NCBI RefSeq assembly: GCF_024323335.1
Contig: NC_066585.1
Coordinates: 345,035,846 to 345,099,845 of the forward strand
Reading direction: 5' to 3'
Length of the DNA stretch: 64,000 bases
DNA from: Lathyrus oleraceus
Lineage: Eukaryota > Streptophyta > Magnoliopsida > Fabales > Fabaceae
Shown here: positions 46,995 to 57,839 of the stretch, piece after piece
How positions within the stretch are numbered: the first letter of the stretch is position 1
How the letters are laid out: each line of letters begins with the position of its first letter
Position numbers and translations under genes: made by a program
Notes under the pieces: model-generated
What the model was told of the DNA's origin: nothing
Databases searched by the model: none
Seen by the model: only the letters and a program-made list of their open reading frames with translations

Positions 46995-47635
46995 AGTTTA
47001 GCTGAACTACGGCAACTCTGATTCTCATGCGCAGATGAGATACGTAGGCACGAGATGCGATGTCTTGTCGAGTTTGACCAACACCTAACTTTGATCCTTT
47101 TCACTCGCCCCCGTTGCGATTGAGACCTTCCCTTTCTCTTACCCTAGCTACAATCGAGACCCTCCTTCTTCTTGTTTGTTTGTTCGGAGTCTGACGTAAG
47201 TCCACCGATTGGCAGTCGGTTTCCTGTGGGTGTTTGTTTGTGCGGAGTCTGACGTAAGTCCAGCGATTGGCAGTCGGTTTCCCGTGTGTGTTTGTTTGTT
47301 CGGAGTCTGATGTAAGTCCACCGATTGGCATTCGGTTTCCTGTTTGTGTTTCTTTTGTGGAGTTAGATGTAAGCCCTGCGATTGGCATTCCGTTTCCAGT
47401 TTGTGTTGTGTGTTTCGTTTGACGTCTCAGCGTCTCCTTTCTGTGTTTGTTTTGGCGTGCGTTAGCCGAGCTACGAGTGCTCTGATTCTTACTCTGGTTA
47501 GAGAAGATACGTATGCATAGGATGCGATATCCTAGCGAGCATGTTTCCCGACTCCCCGAACTACGTCGACTCTGATGTTTGCGTCTGACAAACTACGTAG
47601 GCCCAGGATGCGACATCCTGCCGAGTCCGTTTCTT
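46995..47635 (+). repeat. Three copies of a hairpin-TACGTAGGC unit in LTR G
   Basis: The unit has (C)CGA(A/G)CTACG, then TCTGAT, then a hairpin, then TACGTAGGC or TACGTATGC, then GATGCGA and TCxTGxCGAG. Copies are at about 46999, 47465 and 47557. Hairpin stems: TCTCAT/ATGAGA (47023-47040), TCTT-a-CTCT/AGAGAAGA (47487-47507) and GTTTG/CAAAC (47577-47593). LTRs A and E have one copy each. Confidence 0.7.
47185..47410 (+). repeat. Four tandem repeats of about 58 bp in LTR G
   Basis: Copies start at 47185, 47243, 47301 and about 47358, each with CGGAGTCTGA, GTAAGTCCA, CGATTGGCA and CGGTTTCC. It is related in sequence to the tandem repeat of LTR E (4574-4830). Confidence 0.9.
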
Positions 47636-47923
47636 CCGTCTTTCATTTGTGTTTTATTCCAGTTTTGTGCAGTTTTTGAGCAGTCTTTTTTAGCAACCTT
47701 ATTCTATTCTTCTGAGCGTGGATCTCGTCGAGTACAATGGACGTGAGGGGGTGCTAATACCTTCCCCTTGCGTAACCGACTCCCGATCCCTGCAATCTCT
47801 GGTCGTAAGAACATTTCCTTTCCAGGTTTACTTCGAGCGTTTCCTTTCCCTCCTTTGGGATAAATAACGCACGGTGGCGGCTCTGTGTCTTTTTCCCGCC
47901 GGTTTTTCACGTAATGCGACAGC

Positions 47924-47941
47924 TGGCGACTCTGCTGGGGA
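47924..47941 (+). other. Primer-binding site of element G
   Basis: TGGCGACTCTGCTGGGGA starts 2 nt after the LTR end. It differs from A's site at one position (C for T). Confidence 0.85.
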
Positions 47942-48739
47942 TCTATCCGAGAGAAGTTGGCCTATTGCTGGTCCATCTTCCCTAAGCGAGTCAATCCTAG
48001 TGCTCTTTAGGATAGGTTTTGGTTGCTTTTACTGTTTTATTTATTACATTTATGATTATTATGATGTGATTGTATATGTTTGCACATATGTTTGCATCTA
48101 TGTTTGCATGCATCATATTTTCATTGTGCTGGTTGTGTATCTGTGTCTCTGTGGGGTGGGAGTTACAAGAGGTAAAAGGCCCAATACCCAGGCTATGAGT
48201 GAACTTTAGGACACCTAGGAATAGAGTGATTCATGGGAAGCGGGTGGTATGGCGCCACTTAGCGGAACATGGTATCACGAGCAGTTCAGATCCTGATGGG
48301 GTATTATCGTTGCATACATCTGATGTGCATATGATGATATTCTTGAAAGGGTCGTTTATCCTGCGTTTCCCTTTGACCATACCTTGGCCTAGATGACACC
48401 CGTGAGTGGGGAGGGAATGAATCATTTACAGGTACTGTTGGTGACTTGTGTTGTTGGTGACCGTGTTCTGTTGGTGACTTTGGTTCTTGTTGGTGACCTG
48501 GTTCTGAAGTATGGGTTCCAGATGACCTTGGTTTGTGGTTTCCGGTTCCGATGCCGAAGTTCTGATCCTGTGCCTTGTGATACACAGCCAACCAGTCATT
48601 ATTGCATCATTTGCATCATAGCATATTTATTTTCAAAAAGAATAATGCAAAAAAAAAAGATGAAAAAGAGAAAAAAAAAGCTAATTTGCTCATGCATATC
48701 ATTTCTCAGGTTCATTCAGGAGTCTGTCCACTGTGAGAG
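47942..48739 (+). other. Leader of element G with short repeats
   Basis: These are 798 bp without a coding frame of note. A GTTTGCA repeat lies at about 48076-48110, four GTTGGTGAC phrases at about 48437-48501, and an A-rich stretch at about 48640-48680 just before ORF1. Confidence 0.65.
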
Positions 48740-50380
48740 ATGGCAGCCATTCCAGAGTTGAAGAGGAAGACTTGCACCTATAATTTTCACCGCGAGCCGT
48801 TGACATCTTTGGTAGAGTTGAGCAATCTGGTGACCGGCTGTAATCAGAAGGTGTTTGATGATCAGTATGGGGATATTCTGGCACTGTTGAAGATGGTGGT
48901 GGACCCAGTACCATTGCAGATTCTCTTACAGTTCTATGATCAAGAGCTCTGTTGCTTCACTTTTCAGGACTATCAGTTGGCGCCCACTCTTGAAGAGTAT
49001 TCCATCCTCATGAATGTCCCGATCAGATACCAAGTACCTTTTCTAGATGTGCCAGAGGAGGTGGATTTCAGGGTTGTTGCTAAGGCTCTCTATTTGAGTA
49101 TTAAAGAAGTGAGTGATAATTGGAAACCGAGTGGTGATGTTGTGGGTTTGCCTTTGAAGTACTTGGTGAGAATGGCCAAGGAGGAAGCGAAGAAAGGGAA
49201 TTGGGAAGCTTTCAACGCTCAGTTAGCTGTCATGATCTATGGAGTTGTCTTGTTCCCGAGTATGCCTAATTTTGTGGACCTTGCAGCAATCACTATTTTC
49301 ATTGGAGGAAACCCGATTCCTACATTGTTAGCTGACACTTATTATGCTATACACAGTAGGCATGGTAAGGGGGGAGCTATCAGGTGTTGTCTCCCTTTGC
49401 TACTCAGATGGTTCTTGTCCTTTCTACCAACTAGTGGACCTTTTGTGGATACTCGGAACACTCATAAGTGGACTCAGAGGATTATGTCCCTCACATCCTA
49501 TGATATCAAGCGGCAAGCTTACAGGTTCAATGTGCGCAATGTCATTATGAATTATGGAGGGTTTCGTAATGTTCCACTCATAGGAACTAAGGGTTGCATA
49601 AATTACAACCCGGTTCTTTCTCTCCGTCAGTTGGGGTTTGTCATGAATGTAAAGCCACTAGATGCCGAGATAGCTGAGAGTGTGTACTTTGAGAAGCGAA
49701 GTGATCCAGTAAGATTGGAGCAAGTGGGAAAGGCTTGGGAGAATATTGGTGTCAAGGATGGATCCGTTTTAGGGAAGAAGTTTGCAATTGCTATGCCGGC
49801 TTACATTGAGTGGGTCAAGGATAGAGTTGGAACTTTGTTGCTACCATTTGACAGGATGGAACCATTGCAAGAGCAACCGCCTTTGATCCTTTCTGAGAAT
49901 GTGTCTGCTGAGTATTATAAACAAGCCTTAATGGAGAATCGTCGGTTGAAAGAGAAGGAACAAGAGATCCAGATGGAGCTTTACAAAGCCAAAGCTGATA
50001 AGTTGAGTTTGGCTCACAAACTCAAAGGAGTGCAAGGTGAAAGTGCTAGTAGATTGGGAAGCAAAAAAAGGTCCTATGAGAAGATAGAAGATATGTTGGA
50101 TGGAGAACACCGTGAGTGCTTGAGGTTGCAAAGAGCGGAAGCCAATTACCAGAAGAAGATACGAGACTTGGAGAGACAGCTTAAAGACAAAGACATCCAG
50201 TTGAAGAAAGAAGTGGACCTAAGGCATGCAGCAGAGAACCAGTTCAGAGAAGAAGTTGTGGAGCTCAGAGGGCAATTGAAGGAGAAGATCACTCCTTTAC
50301 CGGATTGTGTAGAGTGTGACTGTTTGATTGATCAGTGCCAGTACCTGAAGACTCTAATTCTTGGAGGACGACTTTCTTAG
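48740..50380 (+). CDS. Ogre ORF1 protein of element G, intact, function unknown
   Basis: These are 546 codons with no interruption, from ATG at 48740 (context GAGATGG). Residues about 25-360 form a domain of the plant DUF7745/mobile-domain type: LLQFYDQELCCFTFQDYQ, PTLEEYSILMNVPI, LFPSMPNFVDLAAI and LPLLLRWFLSF are the clearest blocks. Residues about 385-520 are charged heptad-like sequence (ENRRLKEKEQEIQMELYKAK, then LERQLKDKDIQLKKE), a predicted coiled coil. A short Cys-bearing tail follows (CVECDCLIDQC). There is no signal peptide or membrane segment. ORF1 upstream of gag is typical of Ogre; its biochemical role is not known. It is the only full-length intact ORF of its kind here, although gag-pro-pol of the same element is broken. 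It is translated from the genomic or a spliced RNA, so far unproven. Confidence 0.9.
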   Translation: MAAIPELKRKTCTYNFHREPLTSLVELSNLVTGCNQKVFDDQYGDILALLKMVVDPVPLQILLQFYDQELCCFTFQDYQLAPTLEEYSILMNVPIRYQVPFLDVPEEVDFRVVAKALYLSIKEVSDNWKPSGDVVGLPLKYLVRMAKEEAKKGNWEAFNAQLAVMIYGVVLFPSMPNFVDLAAITIFIGGNPIPTLLADTYYAIHSRHGKGGAIRCCLPLLLRWFLSFLPTSGPFVDTRNTHKWTQRIMSLTSYDIKRQAYRFNVRNVIMNYGGFRNVPLIGTKGCINYNPVLSLRQLGFVMNVKPLDAEIAESVYFEKRSDPVRLEQVGKAWENIGVKDGSVLGKKFAIAMPAYIEWVKDRVGTLLLPFDRMEPLQEQPPLILSENVSAEYYKQALMENRRLKEKEQEIQMELYKAKADKLSLAHKLKGVQGESASRLGSKKRSYEKIEDMLDGEHRECLRLQRAEANYQKKIRDLERQLKDKDIQLKKEVDLRHAAENQFREEVVELRGQLKEKITPLPDCVECDCLIDQCQYLKTLILGGRLS

Positions 50381-50725
50381 TTTGTTTTTGTTGTTTATTT
50401 TGAGAATCACCTCCAGGATTGTTGGATGGGATTCCTTGCTCTACTCTGATGATTTGAATTTGTGATTGAACTATGTTTGTATGATCTTTTTTGCAAATGG
50501 TTATAGATGAGATTGTTGATGTTTCACTTTTGCTCCTTGTCCTGTGTAGGTTGCTTCTTTGATGTTTATGTTGCAGGTTGCCATCTTTCAAAAGTGAATA
50601 AGGCTCTTGAATGCTTGGGAAATGATAAAACATATCATATGCATCATACGCATCATGCTCATCATACACATATCATTCTTGCATTACAGGTATTCTTGAA
50701 GAAGACTTCTCATTCTGGTTCCTGT
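50381..50725 (+). other. ORF1-gag spacer of element G
   Basis: These are 345 bp with no gene. It contains CATCAT/CATACG repeats at about 50635-50675 and two possible splice acceptors, TTGCATTACAG (about 50690) and CCTGTTTCAG (about 50730). Gag-like coding follows the second one without an ATG. Confidence 0.5.
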
Positions 50726-50789
50726 TTCAGGCAGGATTGTTGATCGTCGTCCGCACCGCTACGCGACAAGACTGAATCAACAGAGAAGC

Positions 50790-53700
50790 ATGGATCAAGT
50801 TCAGGCTGAATTGGCAGAGATGAGGGCTAACATGGCCCAGTTCATGAATATGATACAAGGGGTTGCGTAAGGGCAAGCGGAACTTCGAGCCCTGGTCCAG
50901 AGACAGGAAGCTGTGATTCCACCTGTCAACCGTACTTTGCCAAAGGGAGACCCAGTCAATGACACTATTACTGCTGCTATTCCCATCAACAACTATGCTG
51001 TGGGTGATGAGTTGAGGGGTATCAGAATCAACGGACAACCTAGCGCTCCAGAGATTATTAATGTTCGAGCGGCCCGTGCTCCAGCTCGCCAGCCTGCTCC
51101 GTTGGTTGATAGACAAGAGGATATGTTTACTCTCCTTAGTGATGATGATGATGTGGGAAGGACTGAAGAGAGGGATAGAAAAGTTGATTCCCTTGCTGAG
51201 AAAATCCGTGCTATGGAATGTCAGAACTCTTTGGGGTTTGATGTTACGAATATGGGCTTAGTTCATGGACTGAGGATCCCTTACAAATTCAAAGCGCCAT
51301 CTTTTGACAAATATAATGGCACTTCTTGTCCTCGCACCCATGTGCAGGCTTACTACAAAAAGATCTCCGCATACACTGACGATGAGAAGATGTGGAGTTA
51401 CTTTTTCCAAGACAGCTTGTCTGGAGCGTCTTTGGACTGGTACATGGATCTGAAGATAGAATCTGTTAGAAGTTGGAGAGATTTGGGTGAAGCCTTTCTG
51501 AGGCAATATAAGCACAATATGGATATGGCTCCGAGTTGAACCCAACTGCAGAGCTTGTTCCAAGATTCTGGTGAAAGCTTCAAAGAGTACGCCCAGAGGT
51601 GGCGTGAATTAGCGGCAAGAGTGCAACCTCCGATGCTGGAGAGAGAGCTGACTGACATGTTTATTGGAACATTGCAGGGTGTGTTCATGGACCGCATGGG
51701 GAGTTGTCCGTTCGGTAGCTTTTCTGATGTGGTAATCTGTGGAGAGAGGACTGAGAGTCTTATTAAAGCAGGGAAGATTCAGGATTCTGGTTCCTCATCT
51801 TCTAGTTCGAAGAAGCCATTTTCTGGGGCACCCAGAAGAAGGGAAGGTGAAACAAATGTTGTACATCATCGAAGGAATGCAAACAGAGGGCAGTACCGTC
51901 AGGTTGCTGTTGTGACTATTACGGCACCCCAACCTCAATCTCAACAACAACATCCCAGACAACAACAACAACAACAACAACAACGCCCATTTCAACCAAG
52001 GCAGAGGATGCCGGATCGTCGTTTCGACCCGTTGCCGAGGACATATGCCGAATTGCTTCCCGAACTGCTCAGGTTGGGGTTTGTTGAGCTTCGCACCATG
52101 GCTCCGTTGACAAAGATACCTGCTGGGTACGATGCCAATGTTCGTTGAGACTTTCATTCCGGTGCACCGGGGCATCATATTGAGAATTGTAGGGCTTTTC
52201 ATCATAAGGTCCAGGATTTGACTGATGCTAAGACAATCAACTTCGCTCCTGTTCCGAATGTGGTGAATAACCCTATGCCTCAGCATGGTGGGCCTAGGGT
52301 GAACAATGTGGAAAGTGAGGAAGCTGTGGATTTGGTGGTCAGTGTTGATGAGGTTCAGACTTCGTTACTTGTGGTAAAAGAACGTCTGTTGAAAGGAAGA
52401 GTGTTCCCGGGCTGTGATGCGAGTTGTTCAGATTGTGTTGATCAAGAGAATGGTTGTATGCAATTGAGAAGAGGTATCCAGGGTTTGATGGATGAGGGTT
52501 GCTTACAGTTTAGTCGGGCTGTGAAAGATCGTGGGGTGGTATCAACTGTCACCATTTACTTCAAATCGTCTGAGGGTCCTAGACGTGCTCCAAGAACTGT
52601 CAGTGCACCCATCACTGTTGGTACTCCGATAACTATATCTGCACCAGTAACTGTTGGTACTCCTACCACCATTGTTGCTTCCGGTGGAAGATCTGTTGAG
52701 AATAGTAGGGCGGTTCCTTGGAATTATGATAATGCTTTCCACAGTAACAGAAGGCCAGAACATCAGACAAGACCAGTGAATCAGGCTCCAGTGACAATTT
52801 GTGTGCCAAATAGAACTCCTGTAACTGTTGGTCCGGCTGTGGACAATGTGGGAGGACCTGGAGGGTTTACAAGGAGTGGTCGTTTATTCGCACCACAGAC
52901 TCTGAGGGATAGCAATGCTGAGGCTCTTGCTAAGGCAAAAGGTAACAAGCTGTGGTAGAAGAAGGACCTGTGCAGAAGGAAGTGCCTGAGGGTTCCTTTG
53001 AGAAAGATGTGGAGGAGTTCATGAAGATCATTAAGAAAAGTGATTATAAGATCGTGGACCAACTGAACCAAACGCCGTCGAAAATCTCTATCCTCTCGTT
53101 GTTATTATGTTCTGAGGCACACCGTAATGCCCTACTTAAAATGTTGAATCTGGCTTACGTACCTCAGGAGATTTCCGTCAATCAGCTCGAGGGTGTTATT
53201 GCGAATGTGAGCACGCGACATGGGTTGGGTTTCACAGATCTGGATTTGACGCCTGAGGGTCGTAATCACAACAAAGCTCTGCATATCACTATGGAATGCA
53301 AAGGCGCAGTGTTGTTGCATGTGTTGCTGGATACTGGCTCTTCCTTGAATGTGTTCCCCAAGAAGATCTTGAGCAAGATTGATGTTGAAGAGGTTGTTCT
53401 CACTCCGAGTGATCTCATCGTCCTTGCTTTTGATGGATCCAGGCGATCAGTTTTTGGTGAAGTCACGTTGCCAGTGAAGATTGGCCCGGAGGTATTTGAT
53501 ATTGTCTTCTATGTGATGGATATTCAACCAGCATATAGTTGTTTATTGGGGCGTCCCTGGATACATGGGGCTGAAGCAGTGTCGTCAACTCTCCATCAGA
53601 AGCTGAAGTATATATGGAATGGTCATATTGTAACTGTGTGCGGCGAGGAGGATATTCTTGTGAGCCATTTATCCTCTTTCAAGTATGTGGAGGTGGATGG

Positions 53701-54105
53701 CGAGATCCATGAAACTCTGTGCCAAGCGTTCGAGACCGTTGCTATTGAGAAGGTGGCTTTTGTGGAGCAGAAGAAACCAGGTGTCTCAATTGCGTCCTAC
53801 AAGCAAGCTGTGGAGGTTGTTAATTCTGGTAATGCAGGAGGCTGGGGAAAGATGGTTGACATGCCCGTGAAGGAAGACAAATTCGGTATTGGTTATCAGC
53901 CTCTTCAGTCAGAGCAGAGTGTTCAGAAAGGGCCGAGTACCTTCACCAGCGCTGGGTTGATGAATCATGGTGACGTCTTTGCAACCGGTAGTGAAGATGG
54001 TGACAGTGATTATGATGTGGACCATTGGGTGCGCCCGTGTGCTCCAGGGGAGATGGTGAAAAATTGGGCAGCCGAAGAAATAGTCCAAGTTACTCTTCAA
54101 ACAGA
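50790..54105 (+). pseudogene. gag-pro: Gag-protease of element G, broken
   Basis: It starts at ATG 50790, preceded by conserved in-frame coding (H-R-Y-A-T-R). Capsid blocks YFFQDSLSGASLDWYMD and KEYAQRWRELA are followed by a Gln-rich linker with a CAA run (51950-51985) and a zinc finger whose first Cys position is a TGA (52146), leaving HSGAPGHHIENC. A Thr/Val-rich linker and the protease, with V-L-L-D-T-G-S-S at 53323-53346 and LLGRPWIHG, follow. Damage: TAA 50868, TGA 51537, TGA 52146, and a one-base frameshift near 52944. From 52952 the protease half is open to the intron. The final exon codons end in phase 2 at 54105. It is in a different subfamily from A and F. Confidence 0.9.
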
Positions 54106-54355
54106 GTAATTTTCTTTTGTTTTTCATTCTGCACAAAAACCCTACGTTCTGCCGGGGCGTAGTGGTTCATTGTAGGGCCACATCATGTTTTCAATGATTA
54201 TCATTAATAAAGGACGTTTTGCAATCAAATTTGTGCTCACTGTCTTTCTGTTTAAGTTTCATTTTTTTAAAACAATAAAATGGCAATGTTTTTTGTTTTT
54301 TTGTGACTTTCTTGAACTCTTTTCTAAAATAAAGCATTGAACATCGTTCGTGCAG
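54106..54355 (+). other. Candidate pro-pol intron of element G (250 bp)
   Basis: The donor is GTAATT and the acceptor TCGTGCAG. The phase-2 join keeps the protease frame open into pol through the upstream codons to the first Met at 54393. The intron body is T-rich and shares little sequence with the A and F introns, while its ends and phase are conserved. Confidence 0.82.
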
Positions 54356-57300
54356 AATTGATCTGGCGGACTCCATTAAAAACAATTTTGTTATGGCTCA
54401 GTATGATTTCGATAATCCCATTTACCAAGCTGAAGAGGAGAGTGAAGAAGATTGTGAACTCCCCAAAGAATTGGTCAGATTATTGAAGCAGGAGGAAAGG
54501 GTCATCCAGCCTCATCAGGAAGAGTTGGAAATCGTTAACCTTGGTACTGAGGACGCCAGGAAAGAGATCAAGATCGGGGCTGCTTTAGAGGAATCTGTCA
54601 AGAGAGGGCTGATTGAAATGCTGAGAGAATATGTGGAGATATTCGCATGGTCGTATCAAGATATGCCTGGTTTGGATACAGATATCGTGGTGCACAGGCT
54701 ACCTCTCAGAGAAGATTGTCCTTCGGTAAAGTAGAAGCTTCGCAGAACTAGTCCTGATATGGCTATTAAGATCAAAGAGGAGGTTCAGAAGTAGTGGGAT
54801 GCGGGTTTTATGGCAGTTACCAGTTATCCCCCTTGGGTGGCCAACATCGTTCCCGTGCCGAAGAAGGATGGTAAAGTCAGGATGTGTGTCGATTACCGAG
54901 ATTTAAACAGAGCCAGTCCAAAAGATGACTTCCCATTACCTCACATTGATGTATTGGTTGATAACACTACTCAATCCTCAGTTTTCTCTTTCATGGATGG
55001 ATTTTCTGGCTATAATCAGATCAAGATGGCGCCAGAAGACATGGAAAAGACGACATTCATTACACCTAGGGGCACGTTCTGCTACAAGGTGATGCCATTT
55101 GGGCTGAAGAACGCCGGTGCTACCTATCAGAGGGCTATGACAACTCTCTTTCATGACATGATGCACAAAAAGATTGAAGTGTACGTGGATGATATGATTA
55201 CGAAGTCTCAGACAGAAGAGGAGCACTTGATAAACTTGCAGAAGTTGTTTGAAAGGTTGAGAAAGTTCAAACTGAGGCTGAATCCAAACAAGTGTACGTT
55301 TGGAGTGAGATCCGGAAAGTTGTTGGGTTTCATTGCCAGTGAGAAAGGAATTGAGGTCGATCCAGTGAAAGTAAAAGCTATTCAAGAAATGCCTGAACCA
55401 AAAACGGAAAAGCAGGTCCGTGGGTTTTTAGGGAGACTGAACTATATTGCGCGGTTCATATCTCACCTAACTGCTACGTGCGAACCGATATTCAAATTGC
55501 TAAGAAAAGATCAAGCAATCAGGTGGAACAATGACTGTCAAAAAGCTTTTGATAAGATAAAAGAATATTTGCAGAAACCTCCAATCCTTATACCTCCAGT
55601 TCCTGGGAGGCCTCTGATAATGTACCTTTCAGTGACTGAGAATTCGATGGGGGGTGTGTTGGGACAGCATGACGAGTCTGGTCGAAAAGAGCATGTAATA
55701 TACTACCTTAGCAAAAAGTTTATCGACTGTGAAACAAGATATTCACTGCTCGAGAAAACTTGTTGTGCTTTGGCATGGGCTGCTCGCCGACTGAGACAGT
55801 ATATGTTGAACCATACTACCTTGTTGATTTCTAAGATGGATCCAGTGAAATACATCTTTGAGAAGCCGACTCTCACCGGACGAGTGGCTCGTTGGCAGAT
55901 GATTTTAACAGAGTATGATATCCAGTATATGTCGCAGAAGGCCATCAAAGGTAGTGTTCTGTCTGATTACCTTGCCTAGCAACCGATCGATGATTATCAG
56001 CCGATGATGTTTGAATTCCCCGATGAAGACATCATGTATTTAAAGATGAAGGATTGTGAAGAGCCTCTTGTTGAGGAAGGACCGGATCCTGATGACAAGT
56101 GGACATTGATGTTTGATGGGGCTGTGAATGTGAATGGAAACGGTGTTGGGGCAGTACTTATCAATCCTAAAGGTGCACACATACCTCTTTCTGCCAGATT
56201 GACTTTTTACGTAACCAACAACGAGGCTGAGTATGAGGCTTATATCATGGGGATTGAAGAAGCCATCGATCTAAGAATCAAAACTCTGGACATCTATGGA
56301 GATTCCGCTCTAGTGATTAACCAAGTCAATGGAGACTGGAATACTCACCAGCCGCATTTGATTCCTTATCGAGATTACACTAGAAGGATCCTGACTTTCT
56401 TCAAGACAGTGAAGTCGTATCATGTACCCCGAGATGAAAATCAGGTGGCTGATGCCTTGGCTACTTTGTCTTCTATGATCAAAGTCCATTGGTGGAATCA
56501 TGTGCCACATGTTGCTGTGAATCGACTCGAGAGGCCTGCGTATGTGTTTGCAGCCGAGTCTGTTGTGGATGAGAAGCCGTGGTACTACGACATTAAGAAT
56601 TTCCTCAAGAGTCAGGAGTATCCTGAGGGAGCGTCAAAGAATGACAAGAAGACCCTGAGAAGGCTAGCCGAAAGCTTTTATTTGAATCAGGATGATGTGT
56701 TGTACAAGAGAAACTTTGACATGGTTCTGCTCAGATGCGTGGATAGACACGAAGCAGACATGTTGATGCAAGAAGTGCACGAGGGTTCTTTCGTTACCCA
56801 TGCTGGTGGTCATGCAATGGCCAAGAAATTGCTGAGAGCAGGTTATTATCGGATGACTATGGAGTCCGATTGTTTCAAATACGCTCGGAAGTGCCATAAA
56901 TGCCAGATCTATGCAGATAAGGTGCATGTACCACCAAGCCCTCTGAATGTTATGAATTCGCCGTGGCCGTTCACGATGTGGGGCATCGATATGATTGGGA
57001 AGATTGAACCTACTGCTTCTAATGGGCATCGCTTCATCCTGGTTGCGATTGATTACTTCAGCAAGTGGGTAGAAGCAGCTTCCTATGCCAATGTTACCAA
57101 GCAAGTGGTTGCCCGATTCATCAAGAAGGAAATTATCTGTCGTTATGGGGTTCCTGAGAGAATCATCACGGATAATGGTTCGAATCTCAATAACAAGATG
57201 ATGAAAGAGCTTTGTAAAGACTTTAAGATTGAACATCACAATTCTTCTCCTTACAGACCAAAGATGAATGGTGTTGTAGAGGCGGCAAACAAGAACATTA

Positions 57301-57830
57301 AGAAGATTGTGCAGAAGATGGTCGTGACGTTCAAGGATTGGCATGAGATGCTGCCTTTCGCTTTGCATGGATACCGTACCTTAGTACGTACGTCGATCGG
57401 GGCAACCCCTTACTCCCTTGTGTATGGTATGGAAGCAGTCCTACCTGTTGAAGTGGAGATTCCTTCTCTGAGAGTCCTGTTGGATGTCAAGCTAGACGAA
57501 GCTGAATGGATTTGGACAAGGTGTAATGAGTTGAGCCTTATCGAAGAGAAGCGGTTAGCAGCTGTGTGCCATGCGCAACTGTATCAGAGAAGGATGAAGA
57601 AGGCCTTTGATCAGAACGTGCGTCCTCGAAGCTATCAGCCAGGTGATTTAGTTTTGAAGAGGATCCTTCCTCCCGGTACAGATAACAGGGGCAAGTGGAC
57701 TCCGAATTATGAAGGTCCATATGTTGTTAAAAAGGTTTTCTCTGGTGGAGCCTTGATGCTAACAACTATGGATGGTGAAGATTTTCCGTCCCCTGTGAAC
57801 TCAGATGTAGTCAAAAGACACTTCGCATAA
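54356..57830 (+). pseudogene. pol: Pol of element G, complete domain set, three stops
   Basis: The whole pol lies in one frame. Domains: acidic linker; reverse transcriptase (VRMCVDYRDLNRASPK, FMDGFSGYNQIK, Y-V-D-D at 55181-55192); gypsy RNase H (LGQHDESGRKEHVIYYLSKK); archaeal-type RNase H (FDGAVN, EAEYEA, YGDSALV, DENQVADAL). Integrase follows with a finger ending CHKCQIY, the catalytic triad in GIDMIG, ITDNGS and NGVVEAANK, and the end module YEGPYVV. Stops: TAG 54732 (CAG in A), TAG 54792 (CAA in F) and TAG 55977 (CAG in H). There is no frameshift. The part from 56004 on is open for 608 codons. A point of note: 45 nt from about 56714 are identical to A at about 21817. Confidence 0.94.
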
Positions 57831-57839
57831 ATTGACCCG

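Larger units (their letters stand above)
44000..47921 (+). mobile_element. 5' LTR of element G, 5'-truncated
   Basis: It ends GTAATGCGACA two bases before the PBS. It is collinear with solo LTR E but much diverged: promoter box at 44262, motif GCCATGTCATTAAATGAAAC at 45078, GTGTGAC inverted repeat at 45603, CCTGC hairpin at 46257, tandem repeats from 47185, and end block at about 47750. By alignment to E about the first 880 bp are missing. The G-subfamily LTR start (TGTAGCACC) is seen at 60446. Small frames inside show nothing recognisable. Confidence 0.88.

Noticed and set aside
52542..52763. Ser/Thr-rich minus-strand frame
   Set aside because: It is the antisense of the Val/Thr-rich Gag linker.
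54978..55385. Long minus-strand frames opposite pol (here and at 57368-56664, 62822-62493)
   Set aside because: They mirror conserved pol codons on the other strand and have no independent motif.
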